Below are positions 39,020 to 49,205 of a DNA stretch of 64,000 nucleotides, in pieces. The position numbers and the translations under genes are program-made. Each line of letters begins with the position of its first letter. The stretch's first letter is position 1. The notes beneath the pieces were generated by a model. The model saw only the letters and a program-made list of their open reading frames with translations, had not been told where the DNA came from and ran no database searches. This DNA comes from Apteryx mantelli (Eukaryota > Chordata > Aves > Apterygiformes > Apterygidae), in contig NC_089979.1 in NCBI RefSeq assembly GCF_036417845.1, positions 123,165,415-123,229,414 of the forward strand. The letters run 5' to 3'.

Positions 39020-42000
39020 AGGCACAAATCAGAGCTGAAGTGGCTGGACTTAACTGGTGCAGTTGTCCATGTAGTCTAACCGTGCTGAAAGCCAAAGAAA
39101 AGATGGATATTCCTCTGAGTGTCATGAATAAGTTGCTAACACTGAGCTAAAAAACAAGAAAACCTTCCTGTCTTTCATTTATTCAGGACTATTTGACAAA
39201 TGTGAAATCCCCAAAGACTATGCCAGCCTCAAGGTCTTGCGTAAGCCTTTGCCTGCAGAGAGCTCTGTTGGAAGCTCTCCTTTCACACATCGATTTGCCA
39301 ATTGAGTTTGTGAGCCTAGGAGACCACTGATCCACGTAGGATGCGGTGCTGTGCCTCGTCACTCTTGGTAACTGTTAACAAATAAATATGGAAGGGGATT
39401 CCTGAGGACATCAGGACAGGCAGAGTTGTAGGTCTTTATAAGCACTAGAAAATACTATGCAGAAATGATGAACTACCATCCTGGCTTTTTATGTCCGCAG
39501 ACTTCTTTCGGGATAGCATGACTGGAGATGGGAATATTTTCTGGGGCTCGACATGCAGAACAGCAACAATGACAACCACAGTTCGGTCCTGTATGTTTAT
39601 CATTACCAGTGCACATTCAAGGATTGAGTCACCAGCTACGCAGCTACTTCTGTTCGCAAGCCCAACCTGCTTTGAGCTGGCACGCTGCCTTAGTGCTGCA
39701 CGTAACAGGGCAAAGTTATCTGGCTGCTGGACCATTTTACACAGGTGGTATAGGGGAGAGCTCCTTATGTTTGCCTCTAAAATCACAGTAAAATATCTCC
39801 AAACCCACAATTACTGTACCTGGTTCTATTTAACAAAGCTTTTAACCTTCAGACCCCGGGCTTTTCCAGCTGTATTGCTTTTGGCAGGAACACAGTTCAT
39901 TTGTCCTGTAGTGCTGCTGGCAGAAAGCAGATGCTTTCCTTCAAGCAAATGAAGCTTCTCAGTATGGACAGTGGAAAGCACATCCCGACATCTGAAGCAG
40001 ATGCTAGAGAGTGACTCAGGTGCAGTCTTCTGTCCCAGTGTCCTATTTTCCACTGAAATAAAGGGAGGGGGGAAGGGAGGAAAAATATATATATTTAAAT
40101 GCACAGTTCAGCTGCAGTAGCTGGACAGTTAGTCAAGGACAGACAAATACAGATTTTTCCAACTAGATGGAAGTTGGCCCATATCGTCAGAGGTATTTTG
40201 ATGCTAGTTAGGTGTCTCTGAAGATCTGGGCTATTGTGCCCAAATTTTAACATTGTCAGAATCTTTTAACATTCAATATTTCAACACAGTTATGATGTGA
40301 TCATGACACCATCATGATTTTAACAGTTTCGATGATGTACTTGCCTATAAACAAACTTTATATGGTTTCAAATTCAGACTAGCAACAGCATATGAATGGA
40401 GGACGGAAGAAAGATGAGAGAAAGGGGAGGGGAAAATACTGTAGAGAAGGCAATAAATGAGAGAAACCTCACCAGAGTAACACAAAGGCGAATGAGCAGA
40501 GAATACAGAGAAATGCCTCAGACACTCACGTAAGCAGTAAGATTTAATTTATTTGACACTGAGAGACAATAGTCCTGCTAACCAGGATAGCTATTGTTCT
40601 TTTGTTTTTAAAAAACAAAAAGGGTAAATGCGAGGTACTAGCTTCCCAGGGAAAAATTATAAAAATAAGTTCTCATCCTGCTGTCTACCAAGGAACCTGA
40701 AGATTCTCATACTTCCTCTGTCGCCCTTGTGCTGTTACTCACCAGTGTTTTCGTTGGGTTAAAAAACAAATGAAATATATTGAGGCCTCGTTCTACCTGA
40801 GAAGAGCTAGGAGATTTTTTTTTTTTTTAACAGAATGAATTAATTGGATCCAAAAACATCAAGTCAATGCGCTAAGCAGAAAAACTCACAATGCTATCTG
40901 CTGTGTAGTTGAGCACACAAGTGCTCCAGTGGCTAATGTTTCAGAACTGAGTGCAATATTGGTATATTCCGTTCAGCTGTACTTCAGTGTTTTTCACAAT
41001 GAAGATAGAAAGACACCCGTAATCGAAACAAGCCACTAAATGTTGCACTCCTTTGGAGGTGGGTGGAAGGAGGAGAAAAAAAGACCTTAAATTTGGAAAG
41101 ACAGAGGTGCTCAAATAGGAGGATGATAGCTGGAGAATAAGGACCCACTGTTCAGAGACACTGACTTGCTTATAGACTTTTACAAGCTCCGGGAGGTGTA
41201 AGCTGTGAGCTGTAAATGAGGTTCAGGAGCTTTGGCACAAATACAGTGGATCCTGTCAGCAGCAAGGACCTTCCTCAGCATATAGGTAGCCTCATGAACC
41301 CTGTTAGAGCCACTTGAAGCATGGAAGCACAGAATTTCCCTTTTCAGCCTGTTAGCTGAAAAGCAAACAGCTGTCACAGGGGAAGGCAGGGGTGTCAGAT
41401 ATGCCTGGAGACACGCATCTGGGGATTTCTGCCCAATTCCAATATTTCTGAATGCAGATGATGATGGTTTCTATTGAGGGAGCTGGTGGAAAATGTTATC
41501 TGGGAAACTCAAGCAGATCAACTGTGCATTTGCTGTCCAGGGAGTTACTGTTCTTCACAACTGGCTTCATCTGGAAAAGGACAAGCACTGCAGCATCATA
41601 ATCCTCTGCAACAACCACAGTACAAATAAACAGAGTTGAGTCAAGGCTCAATGATTTTTTTAACCTTTGCTAGTCAAAGCTGTGGTGGGTTTCACCTGCA
41701 TGCTCAAATGTGGACATATGCATATGTAATATAAAGAACACAGCCCCCAAGCCAAATCCTTTACTGATACATAAGGCAAGTTCCCAACTTAATATACTAC
41801 CACTGAGGGGCATAATAAATATTCATGTTTATTTATAATTTAATGCATATTAGTTGCCCCACTGGCTTCATCACCTATTCCCATTGCTTGGTCTGGCATA
41901 AGAACATTTGCACTCTTAAGTTTCTCTGTTCTCAGAAAGGCTTTTGGAGACACCCTCGCTATTCAGTACCTGCCAACAAAAGACAAAAGACATTTTTATT

Positions 42001-43843
42001 TTAGAGTAGACAATTTAAGTAAGTGCATAATTATTTGTATGTCTAAGGCCTAAGCAGAGGAGAAACATCATTCAGTATGTTTCAATAGCCCACTTTTCTT
42101 TTCTGTGTTTTTCCTTGCTTATTATCATTTGCTGTTAGATCTTTATAAACACTCATTTATTTTGAGTTTATTTTGCTTAGATACAATGCTTTCATTTACT
42201 GTTCTGAATGTCCCCTTCCCTGTTTTCAGTATTTGCTTTCCAATCCCTATGCCAATTTCGTGTTTTTAAACAGTATTTCCAGTCTCCTTGATAAGGGCAA
42301 AATACCATGCATCCTTGTTTGCTAGTTACAAGCCCTACTAAAACAAGAGGTTGGCCACTCAACCGTTCCGAGCTACTGCTGCAGCTGAAACTTCGCTTTT
42401 AGCAGCTTTGGAGCGCTTCATTAAAACAAAATAATTGTTTTTTTTTTTTCCCTATAAGTTTGGTTTTGCAACCAAACAATGGGATCAACGCTAATTTTTG
42501 CTAACTTCATCGCGTCAGTTTAAAGGAGAGGACAGGCCTGACCCTGGCCAGCAGCAACCCCCCCCCCCGTGCAAAAGCAAACCCGGCACCAACCAGGGCG
42601 GCACAGAGAGGGGCAGGAGAACCGGCACGAGAAAACAATTAACGCCGAAAGCGTGGCGAGCGGCCGGGAAGCCGCCCGCTGCCCGCGCCCCAGACCCCAA
42701 AGCGGGGCGAAACGCCGCCGGGGAGCCGCGGGCGCCGGGGGCGACGCGCGGCGGCGGCGGCAGCCGGGGGGCTGGTGTTTCCTGCCCGCGCCGCCCCGCC
42801 GCCCCGGCGGAAGTCAGCCCGCGCCGTCGGAGCTTAAAAGGCTCCCGCCCGCCGCGCCGCCCCAGTGCCCGGCGGCCGCAGCGGGGCTGGAGCAGCGCTG
42901 CCGCCAGCGCCGCGGGCCGCGCCGGGCCATGCGCTCCCCCGCGCCCTGAGGCCGGGGCTGGGCGGCCCGGCCCCTCCGCAGCGCGATGCCTCTCCCCGGA
43001 TCCCACGCCGCCCGGGACGGCGCTGCCGCATCAGTGAGTAATTCCTGCTAATTCACCCCCCGGGGCCGCGGGGCTCCGGCGCGGCGGATCGCGGGGGAGG
43101 CGGGCGTTTTGCTTTTTTTGCTGCTCCCCCCCCCCCCTTTTCGGGTTTTATATTATTTTTGTTTTCTCAATAAAACACCACGCGAAGAGGCGAGATGACA
43201 AAGGAAATGTGATCCTAGGCGCTGCAGGGGCTCAGAGCGAGCGAGAACCGGAGAGGAGGAGGAGAAGGAGGGGGCGAGCGTAGCGCTCTCGGATAGCATT
43301 GCACAGCGGCTCCAATTTGTGCGAGCGAATATAATACACCCCCCATGAATAATTCAGGGAGGCCGGCGGGGACCTGCCGCTGCTCCTCTGCCCGGCCGCG
43401 GCCGCAGCAGCGTGTGCGAGCCGCGCCGAGCCCGCGGCGCTGACCCGGCCGCCGGCGAGCGGACCGGGCCGAGCCGAGCCGCCCCTCCGGGCACGGCGTG
43501 CGGCAGGGCCGCTGCGGGCTCGGCGCTGCCCTCCGCAGACCCTCAGCCAGGGCTCGCAGCAAGGCGTCCAGCAGGAGCCGGGACTGCGAGCAGCGAGGGG
43601 CTGCCCTCGCTAGCCATCCCTAGAGCCGGATCCCTTTTCTTCCCTTTCCATCTCCTCCTCCCTCTCCTCCGCGTCCCGCCGGCGTGCGGCTCTGCCGCTG
43701 GGGTGGGCACCAACGCCGCCCTCCATCCCCACCCCCCAGTCATGCGGTGGGGGAGTAGGCGTCGGCGGGGGAGGACTGGAGCCGGAGAAGTCCGCCTGGC
43801 CTCTGTGTTTCAGTGCCTCTCTCTCTCCTAGAGCTGCCCCGGA

Positions 43844-43855
43844 TTGCAAAACCGG
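43844..43855 (+). repeat. TTGCAAAACCGG, first copy of a promoter 12-mer
   Basis: This 12-mer recurs exactly at 44437-44448, within the motif cluster close to the TRIM71 start. An exact 12-base repeat of AT-containing sequence inside a GC-rich island is unlikely to arise from composition alone. Confidence 0.7.
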
Positions 43856-44361
43856 GGAGGGGGAACTGAGCCGAGATTTCCCCTTCCCCCCCGGCAAGCG
43901 CAGGCTTAAAGGCAAAGAGGAGCTTTAAAAAAAAAAAAGCAAAAAACAAAAACAGCGCCCCAAGAAGACAGAGTGAAACTTGAGTTTAAGCCGGCTTCCC
44001 CCGCCCGTCTCCTCCCGGCCCGGCCGGGGGGACTTGCACTGCCGCCCCGACCCCCCTCCGGCCCTGCAACCCGGAGCCCAGCCCGGTGGACGGAGGTCTG
44101 GCCCCCGCTGGATGCGGTGGGGATTAGGCGATTGGCGCCTATGCACTTTCTGTTTAGGAAGAAGACAAGTAACCAAACCACGTTGTCAAACTGCTGACCC
44201 AAGGGGGAAATGAGAAGACTGTGTCAGGTATAGACTAATCTGGGAACCGATACAATTTGTCTAATGCAACGGGGGATCGGGGGCTGAGTACATGGCGGGG
44301 AAGAGAGAATCCATTTGCTGAGAGAGAACGGGACGGCTACACCTTGATACCAAAAATAACA

Positions 44362-44374
44362 CCCCCCCCCCCCC
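44362..44374. repeat. Poly-C tract, 13 bases
   Basis: An uninterrupted run of 13 C just upstream of the promoter motif cluster. Similar runs occur at 42558-42568, 43126-43137 and 44563-44573 within the same island. Confidence 0.95.
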
Positions 44375-44420
44375 AGCAGCGAGGTACGAGGCGAGGATCC
44401 AGCTCCCTGCAGACCGCCGG

Positions 44421-44513
44421 ATCGATGACACCGTATTTGCAAAACCGGCCAATCGATCCCACTTGGCAAAACGACTAATCGATGCCAGCTTGCTCGTAAG
44501 CCGTTTGCAAAAC
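44421..44513 (+). promoter_or_regulatory. Triple ATCGAT / TTTGCAAAAC motif cluster in TRIM71 proximal promoter
   Basis: Three ATCGAT palindromes (44421-44426, 44452-44457, 44478-44483) alternate with three related A-rich sites: TTTGCAAAAC at 44436-44445, TTGGCAAAAC at 44463-44472 and TTTGCAAAAC near 44503-44512. The cluster is the AT-richest part of an otherwise very GC-rich island and lies 150-240 bp before the start codon. From general knowledge, ATCGAT is a core recognised by CUT-domain proteins (CUX/ONECUT), and TTTGCAAA resembles C/EBP or octamer-type sites. Which factor binds here is unknown. Confidence 0.6.
44449..44453 (+). promoter_or_regulatory. CCAAT box
   Basis: CCAAT directly adjoining the second ATCGAT palindrome, 209 bp before the TRIM71 ATG. 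NF-Y-type CCAAT boxes usually lie 60-100 bp upstream of transcription starts, which would place the start at about 44510-44570 with a short 5' UTR. Confidence 0.45.
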
Positions 44514-44661
44514 TACCTTCTCCCCCCTCTGCTCCGAGTGCCCCCCGCTGCCTCGTCCTCCTCCCCCCCCCCCAACACTTTTTTGGAGGCGAAGGGGACC
44601 CATACATTTTCTCCCCCCCAGCACACCCTCCTCCCCACCCCCCGCGCCAGGCCCGTCGCAA

Positions 44662-45519
44662 ATGGCTTCGTTTCCCGAGTCGGACTTCCAGATCTGCCCG
44701 CTGTGCAAGGAGATGTGCGGCTCGCCGGCGCCCCTCTCCTCCAACTCCTCCACCTCGTCGTCCTCCTCGCAGACCTCCAGCTCGTCCGGGGGCGGCGGCG
44801 GCTCCTGCGGGGGCCCGGCGCGGCGGCTCCACGTCCTGCCCTGCCTGCACGCCTTCTGCCGCCAGTGCCTGGAGGCGCAGCGGCACCCCGGCGCGGGGGA
44901 CGCGCTCAAGCTGCGCTGCCCCATCTGCGACCAGAAGGTGGTGATCTCGGAGCCCTCGGGCATGGACGCGCTGCCCTCCTCCAACTTCCTCCTCAGCAAC
45001 CTGCTGGACGTCGTCGTCGTGGCCGCCGCCGCCGACGAGCAGAAGAACGGCCGCGCCGCCGGCTCCGGCCCCGCCGCCGGCCCCGGCGCGGGGGGCGGCG
45101 GCGGCAACAGCCGCCACCACGGCCGCCCGCCTCCGCCGCACCGCGCCGGCTCCGCGCCCGCCGCCGCCGCCGCCTCCGCGCCCTCCTCGACGCCCGCGGC
45201 GGCGGCAGGCGGCGGCGGCCCGGCGGCGGCGCTGCTGCTGCGGCGGCCGCACAGCCGGCAGGGCGAGCCGCGCTGCAGCTCCTGCGACGAGGGCAACGCG
45301 GCCAGCTCCCGCTGCCTCGACTGCCAGGAGCACCTGTGCGACAACTGCGTGCGGGCGCACCAGCGCGTCCGCCTCACCAAGGACCACTTCATCGAGCGCT
45401 TCGCCGCCGCCGGCCCCGCCGCGCCGCTCGCCCTCAGCCCGCCCTACCCTGCCTCGCCCTACAACATCCTCTCCGTCTTCCCCGAACGCGCCAGCTACTG
45501 CCAGCACCACGACGACGAG
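44662..45519 (+). CDS. TRIM71: TRIM71 (LIN-41) E3 ubiquitin ligase, coding exon 1, partial
   Basis: First 286 codons of TRIM71, a cytoplasmic TRIM-NHL protein. In the family, the RING supports ubiquitin ligation and the NHL domain binds mRNA hairpins to repress pro-differentiation targets; the gene is itself a classic let-7 target. Seen here: the N-terminus [20 protein letters not shown], typical of vertebrate TRIM71. RING zinc ligands are C12, C15, C61, H63, C66, C69, C86 and C89, with the characteristic Ser/Gly-rich insertion at 21-51. A Gly/Ala/Pro/His-rich low-complexity linker covers about 130-190. B-box 1 ligands are C205, C208, C218, C221, C226, C229, H233 and H242. The exon ends at ...YCQHHDDE, two ligands into B-box 2, in phase 0. 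The rest of the protein (coiled coil, filamin, NHL; about 870 residues in all in vertebrates) lies outside the window. The start context has C at -3 and G at +4. Nearly every codon ends in G or C; exceptions include codons 2, 4, 263 and 275. Confidence 0.97.
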
Positions 45520-45525
45520 GTGAGT
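45517..45525 (+). other. TRIM71: TRIM71 exon 1 splice donor
   Basis: GAG|GTGAGT, a strong consensus donor, placed exactly where conserved protein similarity ends (HHDDE), giving a phase 0 exon. The sequence beyond it turns into Pro/Arg/Ala-rich readthrough and hits TGA at 45886-45888. Confidence 0.93.
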
Positions 45526-45610
45526 CCGCGCCGCGGCGGAGCGGAGGCGAGGGGGCCGCCGGCCCCTCGCCCGGCGCCAGAGGGCCCCCGCCCGCCTCGC
45601 GCCCCGCCGG

Positions 45611-45630
45611 CGGCCCGGCCCGGCCCGGCC
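45611..45630. repeat. (CGGCC)4 tandem repeat
   Basis: Four perfect CGGCC units in the first 110 bp of intron 1, inside the CpG island, followed by a degenerate unit. Confidence 0.95.
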
Positions 45631-45810
45631 CGGCGCCGGGGGGCGGCGCGGCGCTGCGGAGCCCGCGGAGGCGAGCGGAGCCCGGCGGCGGTTTCTCCTC
45701 AGCCGGCCCGCGGGGGGGAGGGGGGAGGGGCTCCGCGCGCGCCCCCCGTAACGGCCGCTAACGGTCGGCGCGGGTGGGGCCGCGGGCAGGCGGTCGCCGC
45801 CGCCCGCCTG

Positions 45811-45827
45811 CCCCCCCCCCCCCCCCC
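45811..45827. repeat. Poly-C tract, 17 bases
   Basis: The longest C homopolymer in the window, located between the two identical splice donor sequences of the TRIM71 5' region. Its length is likely to be unreliable in sequencing. Confidence 0.95.
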
Positions 45828-45881
45828 GGCGCTGCCTCCTCGCCAGCCCGGGCGCCGCTGCTCGCAGCCGCCCAGGAGGAG

Positions 45882-45890
45882 GAGGTGAGT
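45882..45890 (+). other. TRIM71: Second GAG|GTGAGT donor sequence in early intron 1
   Basis: Identical at all nine positions to the exon 1 donor 365 bp upstream. The TRIM71 frame stays open from 45520 up to this site, and the first in-frame stop (TGA, 45886-45888) straddles the donor. Use of this site would add 365 nt, which is not a multiple of three, so exon 2 would be read out of frame. It may be a cryptic or alternative site, or a chance match in a GGA-rich run. Confidence 0.4.
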
Positions 45891-48800
45891 GCCCGCGGGG
45901 CCGCGGCGCCTCCGCGGCATGGTGCGGGTGGGGGTCGGGTCGGGCTGCTGCTGGAGCCGCCTCTCTCGCCGAGTTTGTTGGGAGAGCGCCGAGGACTAAC
46001 TAGCTAGACCCTAGACCTGCAGGCGCTGGGGGGCTGTGCCCCGCTGTTCCCGAGCCCCCGCTACGCTAATGCGAAGGTAAAAATTCTTGTGTGGGGTCTG
46101 CTTTGAACCGTATTTGGCGTGTGAAACCCATAGGAGAATGAGAAGGCGAATAAATAGGGAGAGAGATACTGTGTAATGAAGAGTCAATAAATTAGCAAAG
46201 GACTTCACCCGTGTCTGTACTGGCTACATCTCCTGCTGTTGGCTAACACTTTAGCTGCCTCTGTGGTACAAATGACAGCTTTAATATGAAAATGGGAATT
46301 TGCATCTGCAGTCTTTATTTTTTTCCCCTGTAGTCTTTATTTTAGAAATACGATTCTTGAGTATTGTTTCACAGATCTAAAAGTGAGGCTGCTGCTTCTT
46401 CCAAACGTGCTGAGAGTGTCTTAAGTGTCACTGGGACATAGTTTCTTGCAGTGTTCGTTTGGAACTCGGTTTTCATCTGAAACTGGGAAATGCCGCTCTG
46501 CTGCCCCCCTTCTATAATGGGTATGGAAACAGGGTGCCTTTGGTGGGATCTTTCAGTACCTTCATTGCTGGGGGTGCTTTACTCCCGGTATGAAATCAGA
46601 CAGCAAACTAACTGCTTCAGAGGAGAAGCTCCTTGTATGAAAACAGGACAGGAGAAGAAAACTTTCTGAGGGGTGGATGCTTAATTAGTACATAAAACCA
46701 TTTAACCTAGTGAAATGTGCTGACATCTTTAATTTCAGTTTGCAAGGACAGTTTTCCTAACTCCGGTTATGCTACTGTAACTCTAACAAGTTTTTAGAAA
46801 ACGTGGAAAAGCTGTTTTTCTTGATCGTTAGTGATAGAGGACAGAATGTGTGTATTTGGAGAAAGAAAATCCTTTAAAATAGCATTTGGAGGTGAGGGAA
46901 TGCTTGAGGGACAGGAGTCGAAAGGGGGGAAAATATCTCAAGCATTTGGGCTGCTTACAGCCTTTTCTGCTCTAAGTATCTCTTTAGTAGTGGACCTTCT
47001 AAAGAACATATGTAAAAGTGAATACTGAAATGGAATTAAATCTCTCATTCTTATTATGTTAAATAGCTATATTTCTCCCTTCGTTTTGGACTATAATTTT
47101 GGGCATGTGGTACTGGCTAAGAAGCTTCTAGTTCATGTGTTCAGTGTAGTCTGTCATAAAACTTACTACCGAAATATGTCAAGTGAAATAGGTTGCTGGC
47201 TGTACAGCTTCTCTAGAAGTAACTTAAAAAATAGCTTGTTTAATTATTTTACATGATTTTTTTTTCCTCTTAAAGTGTTCTTGGAAAAGGGGAAATGTCT
47301 CTTTAAGATTAGCTTTGGGTGTCCTCTAAGTCTTGTTTTAAAAGTAGGCAGTTTTGAGCCTTCTCCCCTGTTGAGAAAAGATCTTATTCTGCAGATTAAT
47401 GATCTACTGTTGTTTTTTGATTGGTGAGTTTTGATGGTTCCTTAATGTGGGTGTGCCCAATTAGTATTTGTAAGTCTTTATCATTAAGTCAATGAGAAAC
47501 TTTTGGGAAGAACTTCTTGACTGTGATATTTAGGAACAGTTTAAGTCTTTCTAACTTTTGCTAAAAATCAGCAAGGTGTGCAATTTTTGAGGAAAGGGTG
47601 GCTGCAAAACAGTGAGGGTTATTGCTTGTTTAATTCTAAATGCTATTTACAGCCTCATAAAAGGAATGTTAATAGAAAGGCAGCCTTCCAAGAGAGTGCT
47701 TAAGTGATATGCTAAATACTTAGTTTGGCTGTCTAATGGTGTAAAAACAAACCTACAAAACAAGGCTGGAATGGCAGCTTGAAACCTTAATCATAGTGGT
47801 TATAAATGGTGATTCTATTCAACAGAGAAGTGGGGGAAAAAAGCCGGTCCTTAATAGAGCAGGAAAGTCCATCTGTGTCATGAAGGTGAGTTGAAGCACA
47901 GGCAGATCTAAGCTGTAAGTTGCTACAATAGTACTTCTCAGATGCAGAGCTCTCCTTCCCCAGGATATATTGTGTTCCTCCATCCTGTTTGAGATAGGCT
48001 CCAAGGAGCTTGACTCTGACCCTGGGGCTTCTCTGAGCTGTAGCAGCCAGCTTCCTTCTATTTTCTGCCCCTTCTCCTAGCACCCAATACTCTGTCCTTA
48101 TAACATCACTGCTTCACCTGCCACCTTTTGGCTCTTGCTGATTCGCTGTTTTTCCTTGGGTCTTTTCTCTTCGCCTCTTGGGGAAGCACTGTCCACTCTC
48201 TCCTCCCTCCCCTCCCATTTTGAGACTCCCTCAGGTGAGAGAGAAGAATAGCACCGTGGATGGTTAGTTTTTGAGTATTTCAAGTTTCAAAACAAGTCTA
48301 CAAGTATGGATCTGCAAAATCAGAGTGGTTGCTCATCCTTTCAGTACAGAGAAATGAAGGTTTCAGCTCTTTACTGGGATGTATGGAGCTGTTTCTTTAG
48401 TTGAGTTGACTCTTTTTTGAGTTGAGCTGTTGACTCATGTGAAACAGTGCTAACCTGTTGTATGCTATGAGTACATGCAGTCACTGACAACTCAGCAGCA
48501 ATACTGACTGATACTGTAATGGCAAGCATTAAAGAATATGGGATGCTGGGCACTGTTTTCAGGGTTGATAATGTCTGCAGATACTTGCTTTCCTTTCATG
48601 CATCGTTGTAGTAAACGCTGTATTCCTGCAAAAAGGCAAATACCAATCTTTCTATTCCTGTCATAGGGCTGCTGTTGAAACCTGGGCCAGCTGCTTACCA
48701 TTTGGGACCTCATTGCCTGATGATAGTCTCTTCTCTTGGACTGAAAGAGAGCACCTCTATCTTTCTTTTCATAGAATTGTCAATAATAGACTGCAAGCCA

Positions 48801-49114
48801 AAATAAATGCCTAGAAAACATTGGAACTGCTGTAAGCTACTTACAGGTTGCATAGATGAAACTGCTTGGATTCAAATCACTTTGCTGTTGCAAGTATGGA
48901 AGTCTTCAGTTAAATGATGTGGGGTTTCCCTTTATGCAGACTCTCAGCTGCTACATGTTTTAGTTAATACTGCTTTTTGATAGCAGTGGTGATAATCAAA
49001 ACACTTCAACAGCACAATTCTAATCCTTTTTAGGAAAAGTGCAGAGCTGCCAAATTCTCAGTGAACTTAATGGCCTGTGATCCCTTAGTATGAGAACTAA
49101 AGACTGTTGCCTCA

Positions 49115-49205
49115 CAGATCCCATTTTACAGGTAATTCAGGGACCACAAGCAAAACCTGGTAACACAAAGGCTCACAGCTGCTGCAAGAAGGGACTTCTC
49201 AATTC
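49115..49205 (-). repeat. Possible degraded MIR-type SINE in intron 1
   Basis: The + strand contains ATCCCATTTTACAGGTAA followed by TTCAGGGACCACAAG and, further on, AAGGCTCACAGCTGCTGC. This resembles the reverse complement of the MIR core (CATTTTACAGATGAGG ... AAGGTCACACAGCTAG) in the right order, but with extra divergence and altered spacing. It is weaker than the copies near 7800 and 20800 and could be chance. Confidence 0.35.

Larger units (their letters stand above)
34071..42500. other. Intergenic DNA upstream of TRIM71, no gene recognised
   Basis: About 8.4 kb of unique sequence. It contains a moderately CpG-rich patch at about 36210-36330, a 13-base tandem duplication at 37021-37050, an A run near 38319-38334, a 12-base G run at 39008-39019 and an AT alternation near 40086-40098. 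No recognisable exon, RNA gene or further CR1 copy was seen. It directly precedes the TRIM71 CpG island and may hold distal enhancers, but nothing in the sequence identifies them. Confidence 0.5.
42530..46060 (+). promoter_or_regulatory. TRIM71: TRIM71 CpG island, promoter and 5' region
   Basis: About 3.5 kb of very GC-rich, CpG-dense DNA spanning the upstream region, exon 1 and the start of intron 1. It begins abruptly after the AT-rich sequence ending near 42500 and fades after about 46060. GC-box-like CCGCCC motifs are frequent, and no canonical TATA box sits close to the start codon. Weak TATA-like sequences occur much further upstream: TTAAAAG near 42835 and TATAATA at 43330-43336. The broad island fits a developmental gene expressed in pluripotent and germ cells. 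The exact transcription start is not visible; the CCAAT box at 44449 suggests a start around 44510-44570. Confidence 0.85.

Noticed and set aside
1266..42500. Terminal exons of CNOT10 or another neighbour upstream of TRIM71
   Set aside because: Expected from vertebrate gene order, but no translated segment was recognisable as part of it. The interval appears to be intergenic.
44224..45510. A 428-residue open frame on the minus strand and a 432-residue alternative + frame overlapping TRIM71 exon 1
   Set aside because: GC-saturated DNA has almost no stop codons in any frame. The translations are R/A/G-rich without domains, whereas the TRIM71 frame shows exact zinc-ligand spacing.
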